From positions 54,389,554 through 54,453,553 of the forward strand of contig OX485803.1 in NCBI GenBank assembly GCA_950295325.1: DNA of 64,000 nt, written 5' to 3'. The notes under the pieces were generated by a model. That model was not told where the DNA came from. It ran no database searches and saw only the letters and a list, made by a program, of their open reading frames with translations. Every line of letters begins with the position of its first letter. The first letter of the stretch is position 1. The stretch is from Polytrichum commune (Eukaryota > Streptophyta > Polytrichopsida > Polytrichales > Polytrichaceae). Below are positions 11,461 through 23,700 of the stretch, piece after piece. The position numbers were made by a program, and so were the translations under genes.

Positions 11461-12557
11461 CTATCCTGCTCCTCATCAGACTTCTTGACCGACTTACATT
11501 GGACTATCAGGTTCTTACTCATCCAGATCCTCATCACACTTCAAGACAATTGCACAGAAACACAACATAAGCTTGCGCTTCAAGTTTATCAAGAATATAG
11601 CTCTGAAATTACAACTTTACTATTACTGTTAAAGTTCCAAAAGCTACCAGAGTCCGAATTGTCGTGTAAACTAAGATCGTTAAACACAACAGATCGAGTG
11701 TCGTCATCAACATCAATTAGCAAAATAAACATAGCAAACTAATATGCTAAACAACCACCTCTTCGAGATGAGGGTTTCTCTCTCCAAGCTCAAGAAACTA
11801 AGAAGTCTTCTTACAAAGCTTAAGAAACTTTGAAATTCATACACAAGAGTCAAGCTATCTCTCACTCCACAAAGGGAGAATCCAAGAGTGCAAGTGATGG
11901 AGAAAGAATGCAAAGGCTTTACTCATGATCTACTACACCATAGCCATAAGATAGCAACAACAAGCTCTCTCTCTCTCAAAACACACTCACAAGACTTGAC
12001 TTGACAACAATGGCAAGTCAAGATGCCTTCCTCTCCACATAACCCCAATCCTATGTGGATTTCATCCATGGAGTGGATGAACAACTAACTAGGACTCCCA
12101 ATGGAGTCCATCACTCATCCAAACACACATGGACTCCTAATGGAGTCCATTTACTCCTAATTCGACGTGACTTAGCCCCCGATGTCAACTCACGTGACAG
12201 AATCACTCGGCTCTGGAAAGTCTATGTCTACACCCGCAAACATCTCACTTGGGGTTGTCTATTTGCTACCCAACCTCAAACACTGAGCGTTGGTGCTTCT
12301 ACCAGCCTATTGCACTAACTATGAGACTATGCCTGATTTCTAAGAATGATAATAGCATGTCTGCTCCTCGCTCGCCTCCTCCTTATGACGACGAAGGGGG
12401 AGGAGTCGGTTAGAGGCTATAACCGCTTCTTGATGATGATGACCTCCAACTGCCGCTTCCGATGACGTTCAGAGTCTATTCGCCGGATGAATGTCATCAA
12501 ATTTCGAAAATTGCCTAATTCAGCTAGGCGATAGCCAAGAATTGGTCTTACAGGTTG

Positions 12558-12719
12558 GTTGTGGTAGAGTGGCCATTGGAGTTTTGTTGAGTATCGGAGG
12601 GCAATGGTTGGAATGGTGGCTATAATATGTATGTCTTATTGTAGTAGTGTTAGTTTTTGAGGTGTCCCGTCATTGTGATTGAGGATCATAATTGTGATGT
12701 TGTCGGGATGACGTTTAGG
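12558..12719 (-). mobile_element. LINE fragment, continuation
   Basis: Continues the LINE piece at 8795-8999 and duplicates 2660-2829 of copy A. Confidence 0.8.
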
Positions 12720-12906
12720 CAGATATCACACTTTCACACACTAACCGCATCCACTGCGCACCATCATGCTTGAATCTGCTCCAACGTCATTTTGTAAATG
12801 TGACCGGCCAGTTAATCAGAATGATGCATCCTGGCATAAGATCGCTGCAGAGAAGCCATAATTTTATGCTGCATGGAGGAATGTATACTAAGATCATGGA
12901 GTGCTG

Positions 12907-13297
12907 CACTAAATATTGCACTTAGTGTCATGAATTCTAATTGTTTTGCTTAATACTAATTGTAAACCCTGGTGTAGTGTCACCAACACTAAACGTTAAT
13001 CGAACATTCTTTGTCATTCCTTGTGAATTCTTTGGGGGATTATAGATTTACAGTGTTGCAATTACTGTTATTTGCTAAGTAATTTTCCATCCAAGTATCA
13101 AATCATCCATGACATTTTTTCATCACATATTTGCTAGGATGCACAATATACCGAACCTTGTTTCAATAATTGACACTTGGATGAACTGAAAGTAAGTTGG
13201 GATGGCAGTATTTGTAAACTTATCCATAGAAAGTATCACCAAACAAGTTATTGCAACCACCTAAAATACCATATGCCACTAAATACCATATTCAATG
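12907..13297. mobile_element. TA-flanked MITE, CACTAAATA family (copy 2)
   Basis: The copy-B partner of 3015-3409: left end CACTAAATATTGCACTTAGTG, right end CACTAAATACCATATTCAATG. The shared position shows that it inserted before the tandem duplication. Confidence 0.8.
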
Positions 13298-13643
13298 TGC
13301 TCCAATATAATCAAGCTGTATCTTTTATGATCCTTCTACAATTTGTTGGCAAGTCATGCTAGAGAGCTGAGTAATCTCTTGCAATATGGAGGCATATATA
13401 GGGTAGAGGCGCCCTACCAATTCACTACAAATGAGCCCCCACGAAGAGGAGTACTAGCCATGACTCACAAAAAAATCCACACCTCTAAGAACATAACCAA
13501 AATCCCCACCCCAACCCACATCTCTCCTTCATTGTAAGCTTTCAAAATATCCAACAAATCATTAACACCAATCCTCATTATGAATCTATATATGCCATCG
13601 CACTCACATGACCTACACCTCAAACAACACGATATTCAATATT

Positions 13644-14369
13644 TTGAGAGAGTGGGATCGTCTCAAAATAATATTGGCCATTTGGACACCTAAAAGTCAT
13701 GTTAGGTTGATAAATACTATATTATACTTCAGACGCATAGTTTCCATTAAATTGAGAGTATGTTAAGCTGGGAAATCGACTCATTTAGGTTGAGTCGACC
13801 TAAATGAGGACAATATTTTGTCAATTTAGGTTGAGTCGACCTAAATGAGGACAATATTTTGTCAATTTAGGTTGAGTCGACCCAAATGAGGACATTATGT
13901 TGTCAATTTAGGTTGAGTCGACCCAAATGAGGACATTATGTTGTCAATTTAGGTTGAGTCGACCTAAATGAGGACAATTATGTTAGTCAATTTAGGTTGA
14001 GTCGACCTAAATAAGGACAATATGTTAGTCAATTTAGGTTGAGTCAACCTAAATGAGGACAATATGTTAGTCAATTTAGGTTGAGTCAACCTAAATGAGG
14101 ACAATATGTTGTCAATTTAGGTTGAGTCGACCTGAATATTAAGAATACTATATGTGCAACCATAATATACATGCCAATTCAGGTCAAAACCTGAACTGTC
14201 ATCCTAAATGGTCAATTTTAGGTAGCACATCACTCCGCAATTTACGGCGGAGTATCAAATGTTATTTTTTTACTTGTACTCTACAACTTTCTTGTGGTTT
14301 TCATTTCATTCTTGGATTAATAGTTTGCTTTATGTACTCTCAATTCACTGGAAAACTCTCATTTTAATG
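13644..14369. mobile_element. 726-bp insertion carrying a 41-bp tandem repeat
   Basis: Inserted in the endonuclease part of the LINE between direct repeats AATATT (13638-13643, 14370-14375). Removing it and one AATATT restores an unbroken frame (..DIQYCVIPKII..) leading into LGGDF. Weak inverted ends (TTGAGAGAGT; right end, reversed, AATGAGAGTTTT) suggest a non-autonomous DNA transposon of unknown superfamily. No coding capacity. Confidence 0.65.
13781..14137. repeat. nine-unit 41-bp tandem array
   Basis: Units begin near 13781, 13821, 13862, 13903, 13944, 13987, 14029, 14071 and 14112 (period 40-43). The core TTTAGGTTGAGTCGACCTAA is a near-palindrome with a GTCGAC centre, followed by ATGAGGACAATATG. 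Confidence 0.92.
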
Positions 14370-15599
14370 AATATTGTGTTATACCCAAAATTATAACCCA
14401 AATCAACATCCTAATAAAACATCATCCTGCACACAAAGCCATATTAGGAGGAGATTTCAGGAGAGACATCCTCATACATGGACATGTTCACGAAGGCAAA
14501 CCCCAAGCCCTCACTCGAGAAAATAGGGACTGGGCACAATGTATGCAGACCCTAATCCTACACCCATTCCAAAACATTGAAACCGTCTCCCTGTAATGAG
14601 GGCACAACTACTCATCCATGAGTCTCATTAACAGATTCTATACAACCATGCCAAATCACACACACATAACATACACAACCCACTCGGATCACTACCCCGT
14701 TAGCCTAGACCTCAGTCCCAATACACTAGTCCAAAAAGTCGATAACCCTACAAAACACATCTCAAGAATTACATACCCCATACCACCAATACTCATTTAG
14801 TTCCAAGGAGCCACCAACCTTGCCACGCAATCACTCACTCAAAAATTACACACTCCACACCTTCATCATACAAACTGGGAAGAAGCTGAAGAAAAATTTC
14901 AAGACATAATGAATACACTAAGCACATGCATTGAAGAGATGTGCCTTAACAAACAAACTCCCCACACACTATCATACAGAGCCCACCAACAAGGAGGCTT
15001 CTTCCCACGCAAACAATAGAAACTATAGAAACACCACCTTAAGATTTACAATAGTACTAAAAAATCAATCTGAACAACACACTCCATACCATTCGCAAGT
15101 TAGCTAAGTCACCCGGATATCCAACAACTATACACACTACAAAATACGACCATCCTTCCCACCCCCGCTAATGACGCAACAGTAAAGAAATGGATTGAAG
15201 GACTTGCTATCATAGGTTGTACAACTAAGATAGAAACCCACAAATTCACCACCAAACAAACCACCATCAATCATAAAAAAATTTTAAAAAAAAAAAAAAA
15301 AAAAAACCATCACAAACTATAGGCTTCTACTAAACACTAAATCTAAAAATATACATAAAAATAATTAAACCGTCAATAAACACACCCCTAGATTGCCTCA
15401 AAGACACAGATGACAACATACTTACAAATCCAATAGATATAAAACAAGAAATCCTACAAACACAATAGAGTTCCTTTAACATGATAGCCCCTCTATGTGA
15501 CGACCCCACTAACCATCCCACACTATGCCAATGCGAAGTCTAGAGATACTCATGGCTTGACCAAGTAGGATACATCATTGAGAAACGAGCCCCCCATAA

Positions 15600-17148
15600 C
15601 TCCAGAATATCGGAGAATTTCTCCCGAGAAGTGTTTGACAATAAGAAATTAGCCAGGGGAAAATCTCCGTGACCTGACAACATCCCAAACGAAATCCTCA
15701 AGGCCCTCCACCCAACCTTTCACAATAGATTATTTCTCTTCTTTCGACAATGCTACCACCAGAAAAACATACCCCAATATTGGAAACATAGCAAAACAAT
15801 ACTTCTCCACAAAAAGGCGACCCACTACTACTCACTTATTACAAACCTATTGCTTTGGTCAAGATTATTTATAAACTCTACACTAGCACACTGCCCTCCT
15901 CACAAGTTATGGCGAAAAACACAAAATAATACACTTTAGTCATGAAGGTATTAGACCACAAAGAAACACAACTAGACAAATTCAAATGATAATAGCAACA
16001 TTGGAAGACGTCCGCCTAACTAATAACGACAAATACCTTACATGTATAGACTTTAGAAATGCCTTTAGATCTATAGACCATGCAAGAATCCTTGCACTAA
16101 TGGAGGATCTCGGATATCCCTGAGACGCCGTTGAATTAATACGTAACATCTACACAAACTCAACCACCTCCTTCCATGGTAACCGCTTCGGAACAACCCC
16201 ATTCATCAAAATTAATAAAGACACCATCCAAGGCGACACCCTAAACCCCTACCTCTTTATCATATTCCTAGACTTACTCCTCTGATAGCTAGAAAAAGAT
16301 AACATAGGATACCACTTCAAGACATCATCAACTACTTGTAACACCATAGCATATGCCAATGACCTCGTCATCCTCACCGATAACATAACACATAACTAGG
16401 CACAAATCCACAAACTCCAAAAAATCTCAGATTGGGCATATCTAGACCTTAACCTCTCTAAGTGCGCGACCACAGGATGTCCAAACAAATCAAACCTGAA
16501 ACCTACTACCTTTAAAGCATACATACAAGCACAACATATCCACCTCAAAATTAAACCTTTCCTACTCTTACATAAAACAAACCATACACATATCTTGGTA
16601 TCCACCTAGTCCCCTCACAAAATGGAACATCCAAAAAAAACACCACCATGGAAAAAACCGAAAAACAAAGCAAACTATTAATGACATCCCTTGCCACAAT
16701 TAAACAAAAAATTCACATCCTAAACACAATAATAAAACCAAAATTAGCCTACACCTACTATGCAATCCCGTTCTCTAAACCAAACATCAAGAAACTAGAC
16801 AAAATCCTCAGTAAACTAACTAAAGATATATGTAATCTACTCAATAGCACAACCAACATACTAACCCACCCCTCCAACGAGGACTTTGGCATTAATTCCA
16901 CTTCCATCGTCCCCAATTACATCAATTATATTGGTAAACAACTACTAAACGCCCTTAACAACCAAGGCCAATTAGGCCAAATCTACCAAGGTCTAACCAA
17001 ATACATCATAGCAAAATATGGAGGCTCCTACCACTTCCCATGCCTAAAGTATCAAGCATGTGCAAGATCACTCATAGCCCGCACATTATACTTACTTGAA
17101 AGGGAATATGAAATTCATGTGCATACCATCATCAAAAGCTTCCCATAA
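15600..17148 (+). pseudogene. LINE reverse transcriptase region
   Basis: In-frame pieces of a LINE-type RT, interrupted by stops: NIPNEILKALHP, the DFRNAF-like segment near 16050, GDTLNP, IAYANDLVI (catalytic YADD read as YAND) and the thumb (16648-17148, TIKQKIHILNTIIKPKLAY). In the living element this would copy the RNA onto nicked DNA. The catalytic-site change and the stops make it inactive. Confidence 0.75.
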
Positions 17149-17899
17149 AATAGTGAGTAATAGAACTTGCATGATACAAACCACAGGCTATGCCTTCTTC
17201 TCCCAAGACCAAAAATCAACCACTAAAAGATACCTCAATAAACCTTACACATACGACATCACTGTCCTCAACCAAATCCAAAACCCAAACACTAACCAAA
17301 TCTTATCCCTTCAGAAATCCAAACAAAAATTCAAAGCTGCCCCAAAGCTAATCAAGGAAGCCCTGGCACAAGCCCAATTACTATTCCCACATAACCCACC
17401 CACAACCCCCAACCCTCCCTCACAACAAGTACCAACATACACCCCACCCACAAACACCAATAACCAAGTGGACCCCACAAGCAGAAAACCAATACAAGTC
17501 ATAATAAACACCAAAACTACAACATATAAAGATAAATGGGGAGCAAAAGCCATAAAACAACACTACCTATGCCAATGAACCACCCACCCAATTAGCATGA
17601 TAAAGTGTGTAGAAGCCTCACTACTCTTTTACCATGATAATACCACCCTAGACCACAACATATTCATACTCCACAAATTCCTACAAAACCAACACCCTAA
17701 CCACATACAACGCATGCATAAACTTTCTGCAATCTAAGGACCAAAGATTAATCCACCCACCCATCATAGCCCCAAACCTCAGACTAACCACCAAGGAATG
17801 CAACCCAGATAAAGATATCATCGCTACCAAACCCAACATACAAATACAAGGGACAAAATCCAATAGTTATGACCAAAGTGGAGCATACTTTTTAACCAT

Positions 17900-18580
17900 G
17901 CCACTCACAAGGCTACAATGGCTATGGGAAAGATATAACTAAAATCAAACGCACCTTATGCTCCACTTCTTAAACCCCCCGCCACAAGACTTTGCCACCA
18001 AAATTTTATGGCTAACCGAAAGATATATTACAATCCTCCCGAAAAGAAAACCAAAAAGGAAAACCTCAAATAACATCCACCAAACCCTACACTCTTCCAC
18101 CTTGCAAGCCCTAGAAACTTACAATATTACCCACTCATATTACTCCTCGCCCCTCACACGTCCAACAACATTCACTCAATACAACTCCCCACACAAAACA
18201 GACATAATATTCAGTTTGACAAGACTTGCACACTCGTCAAAGTGGAAAGGCAATGGCCTAACCCAACCCCCATACCTCAAAACTGCTCTAACATCAATTC
18301 ATTGGGCCCGCATAGCAGCCCATGAAAATTACAACACCACAACCATCATCATAATCAACCTTAAAGAGAACCCCCTCCCCATCACCCATGCAAAAATACA
18401 CAAGATAGTAACCATTCCACCTAACACCATACAATACAATTCCACATCGGAATGGCCAAAATACCTACACCAATTAGAAAACCAATACACCACCATATTG
18501 AGCATAAACAATCAAAGTCCCCCACCAGGCAACCCACAGATACCTAACAACCAACATACTTGGACTATATAATATTAAAG
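17900..18580 (+). pseudogene. extra LINE domain between RT and RNase H (methyltransferase-like?)
   Basis: Open over most of its length (17958-18572). Order: LQWLWERY, FATKILWLTERYITILPKRK, DIIFSLTRLAHSSKWKGNGL, QPPY (18264-18275), a helix TALTSIHWARIAAHEN, a hydrophobic strand TTTIIIINLKEN, then IVTIPPNTIQYNSTSEWP and a last strand TTILSI. The first LINE copy keeps the same end (ITILILNQNDW, IANIPPNAL, LTTIVCVHS). The layout of an XPP(Y/F) motif, a helix, a hydrophobic strand often ending in W, and a closing strand recalls the PCIF1-type N6-adenine methyltransferase core ((N/D)PP(F/Y)). This is an inference from pattern only; here the first motif residue is Gln. Confidence 0.45.
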
Positions 18581-18739
18581 TCAAATCATCTACACCAAAA
18601 CACCCCCCCCCCCCCCCTTAAGAAAAAAATGAAATGTTCCCACGCATGGCATAAAACCCCAAATTACAATCACTCAGAAAGCAACCACCCAACACAACCC
18701 CTACCAATAAAACTCTACAATACCCACCCCCTTAAATTC

Positions 18740-18990
18740 AAACCCCAACAATGCATATACACTGATGGATCATTTATACCCCCTGACAAAAATGGCATAG
18801 GCAATACAACTCGATCATGTGTATATTGCCCCACCAACAACATTTGGATTGTGGAGAGACTCCCAAGTCTACAAAATATCCTCAGAGCCGAACTAAACGC
18901 TATCCTAATAGCAATCCAAGGTACACAACACCATACACAAGATACCCACATCTTTACATATAGCCTTAATAATATATACCTTACATAACC
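18740..18990 (+). pseudogene. LINE RNase H domain, second copy
   Basis: CIYTDGSFIPPDKNGIGN, AELNAILIAIQ and IFTYSLNNIY align with the first copy. The second acidic position reads Tyr here (IFTYS against IFIDS), so the active site is damaged. Confidence 0.7.
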
Positions 18991-19117
18991 ACATATGACA
19001 TTCATCATCCCAACACAACCACCCGGATAAATTACTCATTGCCACTATAGTCAACCATATAACCTAGTCCACACATAAAATCATAGAGCACACACAAGCA
19101 TAATAGACAATGAAATC

Positions 19118-19570
19118 ATGGATCAACTAGCAAATGATGAAGCCCTCCTAGACAAACCCGCCAACACCCCCAAGATATATAGAGCCCATACTATGCCATA
19201 TTGGCTCAATGGGGTCCCAATAGGTATCCACACGGGTGCTATACGCAACCTACAAACATACATCAACAAGAAACACAAGACTCAAGAATTAAGACTAGCC
19301 AGATCAAAATTCACATACATAGACAAATGGACATCCAATGACCAAATCAACCACGAACTCTTCAACCAATTTTGGAAAAACCCTGAGACCACAAATGCCC
19401 AAATCACACAAACTCTAAAATTCCGATATGCCCAGTATATGGGTAACCACCATAAAAATAACTTTTGGCCTAACTTACACCCAAACCCGAATTGTATACT
19501 ATGCCCTAATAATGCCATAGACACATGGCCACACTTACTTTCTACATGCTCAAACCCCAACATAAAGTGA
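19118..19570 (+). pseudogene. LINE post-RNase H segment with zinc-finger-like motif
   Basis: A 150-residue open stretch ending in CILCPNNAIDTWPHLLSTC, a C-x2-C...H-x4-C arrangement typical of the end of many plant LINE ORF2 proteins and probably involved in nucleic-acid binding. The first LINE copy has the same motif. Confidence 0.7.
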
Positions 19571-19899
19571 TTATGTACAGCATGCCATAATAAAGTAGTC
19601 CACCAAATCGTGCATACACTAAAAATCAAATAAACATACGAGATACTACACACTCGTAAACGCAGGCAACCAAAATTCTAGATCCCAAGATAACACAGTT
19701 CCACAATGGTTATTCCAATGCACATGCTCCACTATACCATGTGCATGCCTAGCCACACTTAGACTGGACATATTATGCATACTAGGCGCCCCCATGGATA
19801 ACCAACCCCCAACGCCAGCCTCACCAAATGTCATACAATTCATTGAATTCACTTATTGTCACGGCAGATTCCCAAACACCGCACATAGAAAAAAAATAT

Positions 19900-20159
19900 T
19901 GGAATCAATTTGAAATAAGATTGCACAGCATAGACATCAAAGGTTTATGAACAATGTTTGTAGTGACATGGTCTCATTCTTTCTTTGCTTTGCATTTTAT
20001 TGTTTTTGTTTTCTCTTCATTGGTTCACACAAACAATATGGGATAAGTCTTATTTCTCTTTGGACTAGCATGATAGCTTTATTTTAATCTTAGTTTTTCT
20101 CATACCTCTTTCATTTTATTTCTATTGACTAAAAGCAATCTAATGCTCTACCCTCTACA
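19900..20159 (-). repeat. copia 3' LTR
   Basis: About 260 bp, direct repeat of 23147-23415. It shares blocks such as CTCTTCATTGGTTCACACAA and GCAATCTAATGCTCTACCCT. Confidence 0.85.
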
Positions 20160-21878
20160 CTCCCACTTTGCAAATATTCAAAGGGTCTCACTTGGACGCA
20201 TTTCATTCATCCTTCATTCCAACGCTTGTGCCATCCTTTATGAATACCACGTCTTAACTTTTTATGATCTTTTTAATTTCTAAACACATTACCCAATAGG
20301 CCTTAGTCTCTTCACAATAACCCAAAAACAAACATTTTGTACCCTTTGCATCGAGTTACTCATTTGTTCATCTGACACCATTACGTAGGTGACGCATCCA
20401 AGCACATGCATATGTGCAATGCAAGGCCTCCTTCCGCTCCACACTTCCTTAAGCGTACTGGAACCCAATGCCCTTGTTGCACAACAATTTTGTGTGTAAA
20501 CCGCATTAACCACCATTTCCGCCCAAAAATGATTTGTCGAGGTTTTGAGCATGATACATGTTTTTTGCCATCTTCACGATCATACAATTCATACACATCC
20601 ACCACTCCATTTTGTTGAGGCGAATACTGGGTAGACGTTTGCTTCTAACCCTTCAAAAATGATTGAATGCCTTGGAAATAAACTCTCCGTCATTATCCAA
20701 TTGAAACGTTTTGATTTTATGCTCTGATTGTGTTTCAACAAGTGCCTTGAATTCCTTGAATTTTTCAAAGAAACCTCCTTTAAATTTCAATATATATAAT
20801 CATACCTTCCTTGAAATATCATCAGTGAAGGTTACAAAATATCTTGCACCACCCATGAATGTAGTCCTTATGGGACCACACACATCGGGATGCACGATTT
20901 CCTGAGGTTTGGATGCTCGCCTTCCCCCCTCGTTCAAAAACACACCCCTATGTTGTTTGCCTTCAATGCACGCTTCACAAAGCACCGAGGATATGGAACA
21001 AGAAAATTTTCCAATGTTCATATTACTTACTATGTTTTGAAAGGTATGAACATCCTTCACGTTCAAATGGCCAAGGCGGCGGTGCCAAAGTTCAAGTACG
21101 ATATCTCCTATAGGAAAATCCACCAAGTTGCATTCGCGTGGCGCAATTGGAATGGTTTTACCATCGCAAGTTTTCAAAATATATTCATTAGGTTGAATTA
21201 GACTTTTAAACCATTCGACACAAGTTTGCTCACCGAGAACAAATTGACATGCAATTTAGATACGTAGAACACATCTTTGATCCAAAATTGGTTGATTTTA
21301 TTTTCCAAGATTGCTTTCACGACAATGGATCCCATTCCGATAGATTGGACAACGATATTATCACCCAAATGTATATTTCGTGGAGTAATTACCTCATACA
21401 TGTCCAATGTGGCCCTATTCGAAGCTATATGTTTGAAGGCTTATGAATCCATGATTCACTTACACATGCTTCTGGAATGTGCTTTATTAGGCATCACAAA
21501 TGCATAGTCATCATCGACCTTCACATTCTTTGTTTGTTTTTCCTCCTTGTGTCATCTTTTGTATAAAAAACGCGCAATGTCGTCCGGTTTCTCATAATAA
21601 AATACGATTTTGTACCTTGGCGTGAAAATGAATTGTCGTCTTTGCTTTGTCACAACACCATGGCAACATCTTCACCATGGGGCTTCTTCTTCTTGCCCTT
21701 CGACATCTTGTGCATCAAACACGCCGTCACGTAGCCAATCATAAGTTTCTTCATTGGAATCATCTTCGTGGCGATAATCAAGTATTCATACGATGCCGAC
21801 AAACTCTCGAACAAGGTCATGACAATGTTTTTGGCTCTCATAGGTACCTCCAAACACACAAGTTGATCTGCGAGCGCC

Positions 21879-22433
21879 CACGGGTAGATCACTCTAAGGC
21901 ATTTTTGTGCACCACGTGCGGCTGGGGGTTTTTTGTTTTGGGGCTATTTACCTTTCAAGGGTTGAATTAAAGCCTCCCTATAATTACTTAAATTTAAAAA
22001 ATGGCCCATTTGTTTGCACCCTTCCATTACTTATATTATCCAAGTCACTGCAATTTTTTGTACTCTATATTTCTTTTAAGTAATAAACGGGCGTGGGGAA
22101 GACGACCCCAACGACAGTGCGTTCCCTTTTCATCCATTTTTGGACAGACGGAAATCTCAATTATCATCCATCGCCGTGAGTCCTAAACCCATTTACATAC
22201 CATACTAAACATACCTTCTAGGATCCTTATCTTCAGTCCCTATATTAATTTTACAAAAAAAATAATGGCCCACGTTTTATGTCCATCTAACTTACTTATA
22301 ATGGGATTGTCTACATTTAATGGCCCCTTCATTATTTGGAATTCCTTTATAATTTTTATTTCAAAAATGATTTTAATCCTCTCTATATTATGCCGCACGT
22401 TGTTTTTAAAATGCACTAAGTGATCTACCCGTG
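21879..22433. mobile_element. MITE, 8-bp target duplication, CACGGG family (copy 2)
   Basis: A 555-bp element with ends CACGGGTAGATCACT on both sides (inverted), running on to ACGTGCGG, and an exact 8-bp duplication CGAGCGCC (21871-21878, 22434-22441). Same family as 1009-1417 by its ends, but with a different interior. It inserted into the gag part of the copia fossil, so it is the youngest layer in this nest. Confidence 0.88.
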
Positions 22434-23146
22434 CGAGCGCCTTGATCTTGTTGACGTGGTCCAACAAGTTGTCGACCTTTTGCATCTTGTATGTAAAAAA
22501 ATTGCGGCGAATGAAGAGAATATTATATAAACTCTTCGTCTCATGAATGTTGCAAAGGGTTTTCCATGCCTCCATGGATCCTTTATAACTCTTGATAAGC
22601 ACAATTAAGTTGTCCGCCAAATTGAGACCGATAACTGGCATGGCCTTCTTGACAAGTCTTTGATACTCCTTCAATACTTTGGAATTCGTATTGGAAGGTG
22701 GAGGTTTCTCGGATCTGTTCACAATATCCCAAGATCTATGGATGCCAACAACATTTTGATTTTAAACTTTCAAAGGTTGAACTTCCTTTCATTGAACTTG
22801 TCAATGATTCTAGCAGCCTTGCTCTTAAATGATGTAATCGTACACTCGGATATACCCCTAAAATATTCAAACAATATATTTTTCACCCTAAATGCTTCAA
22901 GTCTAAACATCTCCAAACCTCTCAAATAAACCTCTCAACACTCAAGAAACTCAAATCACGTGCTCTTACATCAAACATACATTCAAGCAAAAGCAAAAAC
23001 AAAAACAAAGAAATACTTACAACAACAAAATGCGCCGTCAGACACCTCCAACGCTCTGTAGTGCCAACTCCTCAAGATCCACTTCGCAAACTCAAATGCA
23101 ATCAAATTTCTAGGCACTTCACTTGCATGGTGGGCCCATAACCTTT

Positions 23147-23415
23147 TGGAATCAATAGAAGATAAAATTGCATAAGCATAAACACTTATACAAAGGCATA
23201 TGAACAATGCCGGGAGTGAGATGGTCTCATGCTCTCCTTGTTTTGTTTATTATTGTTTTTCTTCTCTTCATTGGTTCACACAATCAATATAGGATAAGTC
23301 TTATTCCTCTTCAGACTAGCATATATGGTAGCCTTATTCTAACCTTATTATTTCTCATGCCTCTCCCATTATATTTCTATTGACTACGAGCAATCTAATG
23401 CTCTACCCTCTACCA
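23147..23415 (-). repeat. copia 5' LTR
   Basis: About 269 bp, with the primer-binding site three bases beyond its end. Confidence 0.85.
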
Positions 23416-23421
23416 AAAAAA

Positions 23422-23700
23422 TCACTAAATACAATCCACTCACACAAACACTTTAAAAAACTGCCGATTGGCAAATTAACCCTGTCATCACCATCACATC
23501 AGGTGTCAGAAGGGCTATTCACAAACAACCAATTAAAGACTTAGAAAGACTCAAAATACCCAAAAATGAGATCAAAACAGTTATGAAACAATTGGACCAA
23601 ATTGTCATTAAATACCTCACATACCTAATATTAAACAAAAGGAAACTCGACAACAAACAAACCCCTGTTGATCCCCCCTAGATGTTAGGGATCGCGCTTT
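23422..23700 (+). pseudogene. LINE C-terminal domain, 3' part
   Basis: The LINE frame resumes after the copia element: TKYNPLTQTL, VITITSGVRRAIH, then IVIKYLTYLILNKRKLDNKQ and a stop near 23700. The same domain, better preserved, lies at 58435-58870. A 3' UTR of about 145 bases follows to 23846. Confidence 0.75.

Larger units (their letters stand above)
9000..12552. mobile_element. LTR-type insertion, fossil (solo LTR or non-coding LTR element)
   Basis: A 3553-bp insertion that begins TGTATTTAGG, ends GGTCTTACA and is flanked by the 5-bp duplication GGTTG (8995-8999, 12553-12557). Removing it with one GGTTG gives a sequence of exactly the same length as the intact site in copy A near 2655. 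TG...CA ends with a 5-bp duplication are the mark of LTR retrotransposons. I see no second LTR, primer site or gag/pol, so a solo LTR of unusual length or a non-coding (LARD-like) element fits. It is old. Confidence 0.7.
19900..23415 (-). mobile_element. Ty1/copia retrotransposon, old fossil, internally short
   Basis: Minus strand, inside the C-terminal part of the LINE. LTRs at 23147-23415 (5') and 19900-20159 (3') start TG and end CA. The primer site GGTTATGGGCCCA (23131-23143, reverse strand) matches the internal initiator-Met tRNA site used by Drosophila copia. A purine tract (20160-20170) precedes the 3' LTR. Recognised parts: gag (around 22240-22722 and 21650-21878), the protease/pre-integrase stretch (20800-21407) and the integrase end (20289-20552). 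I recognise no RT-RNase H part. It is broken in several places. The LTRs differ by roughly 15-20 per cent by eye, so it is old. A MITE sits in gag. Confidence 0.85.

Noticed and set aside
9000-12552. hAT insertion with 8-bp duplication TGGTTGTG
   Set aside because: Those borders give no inverted ends, whereas GGTTG with TG...CA ends restores the copy-A site exactly.
13415-14376. 41-bp array as LINE promoter monomers
   Set aside because: The array lies inside the endonuclease reading frame, not at the 5' end; direct repeats and frame restoration show a later insertion.
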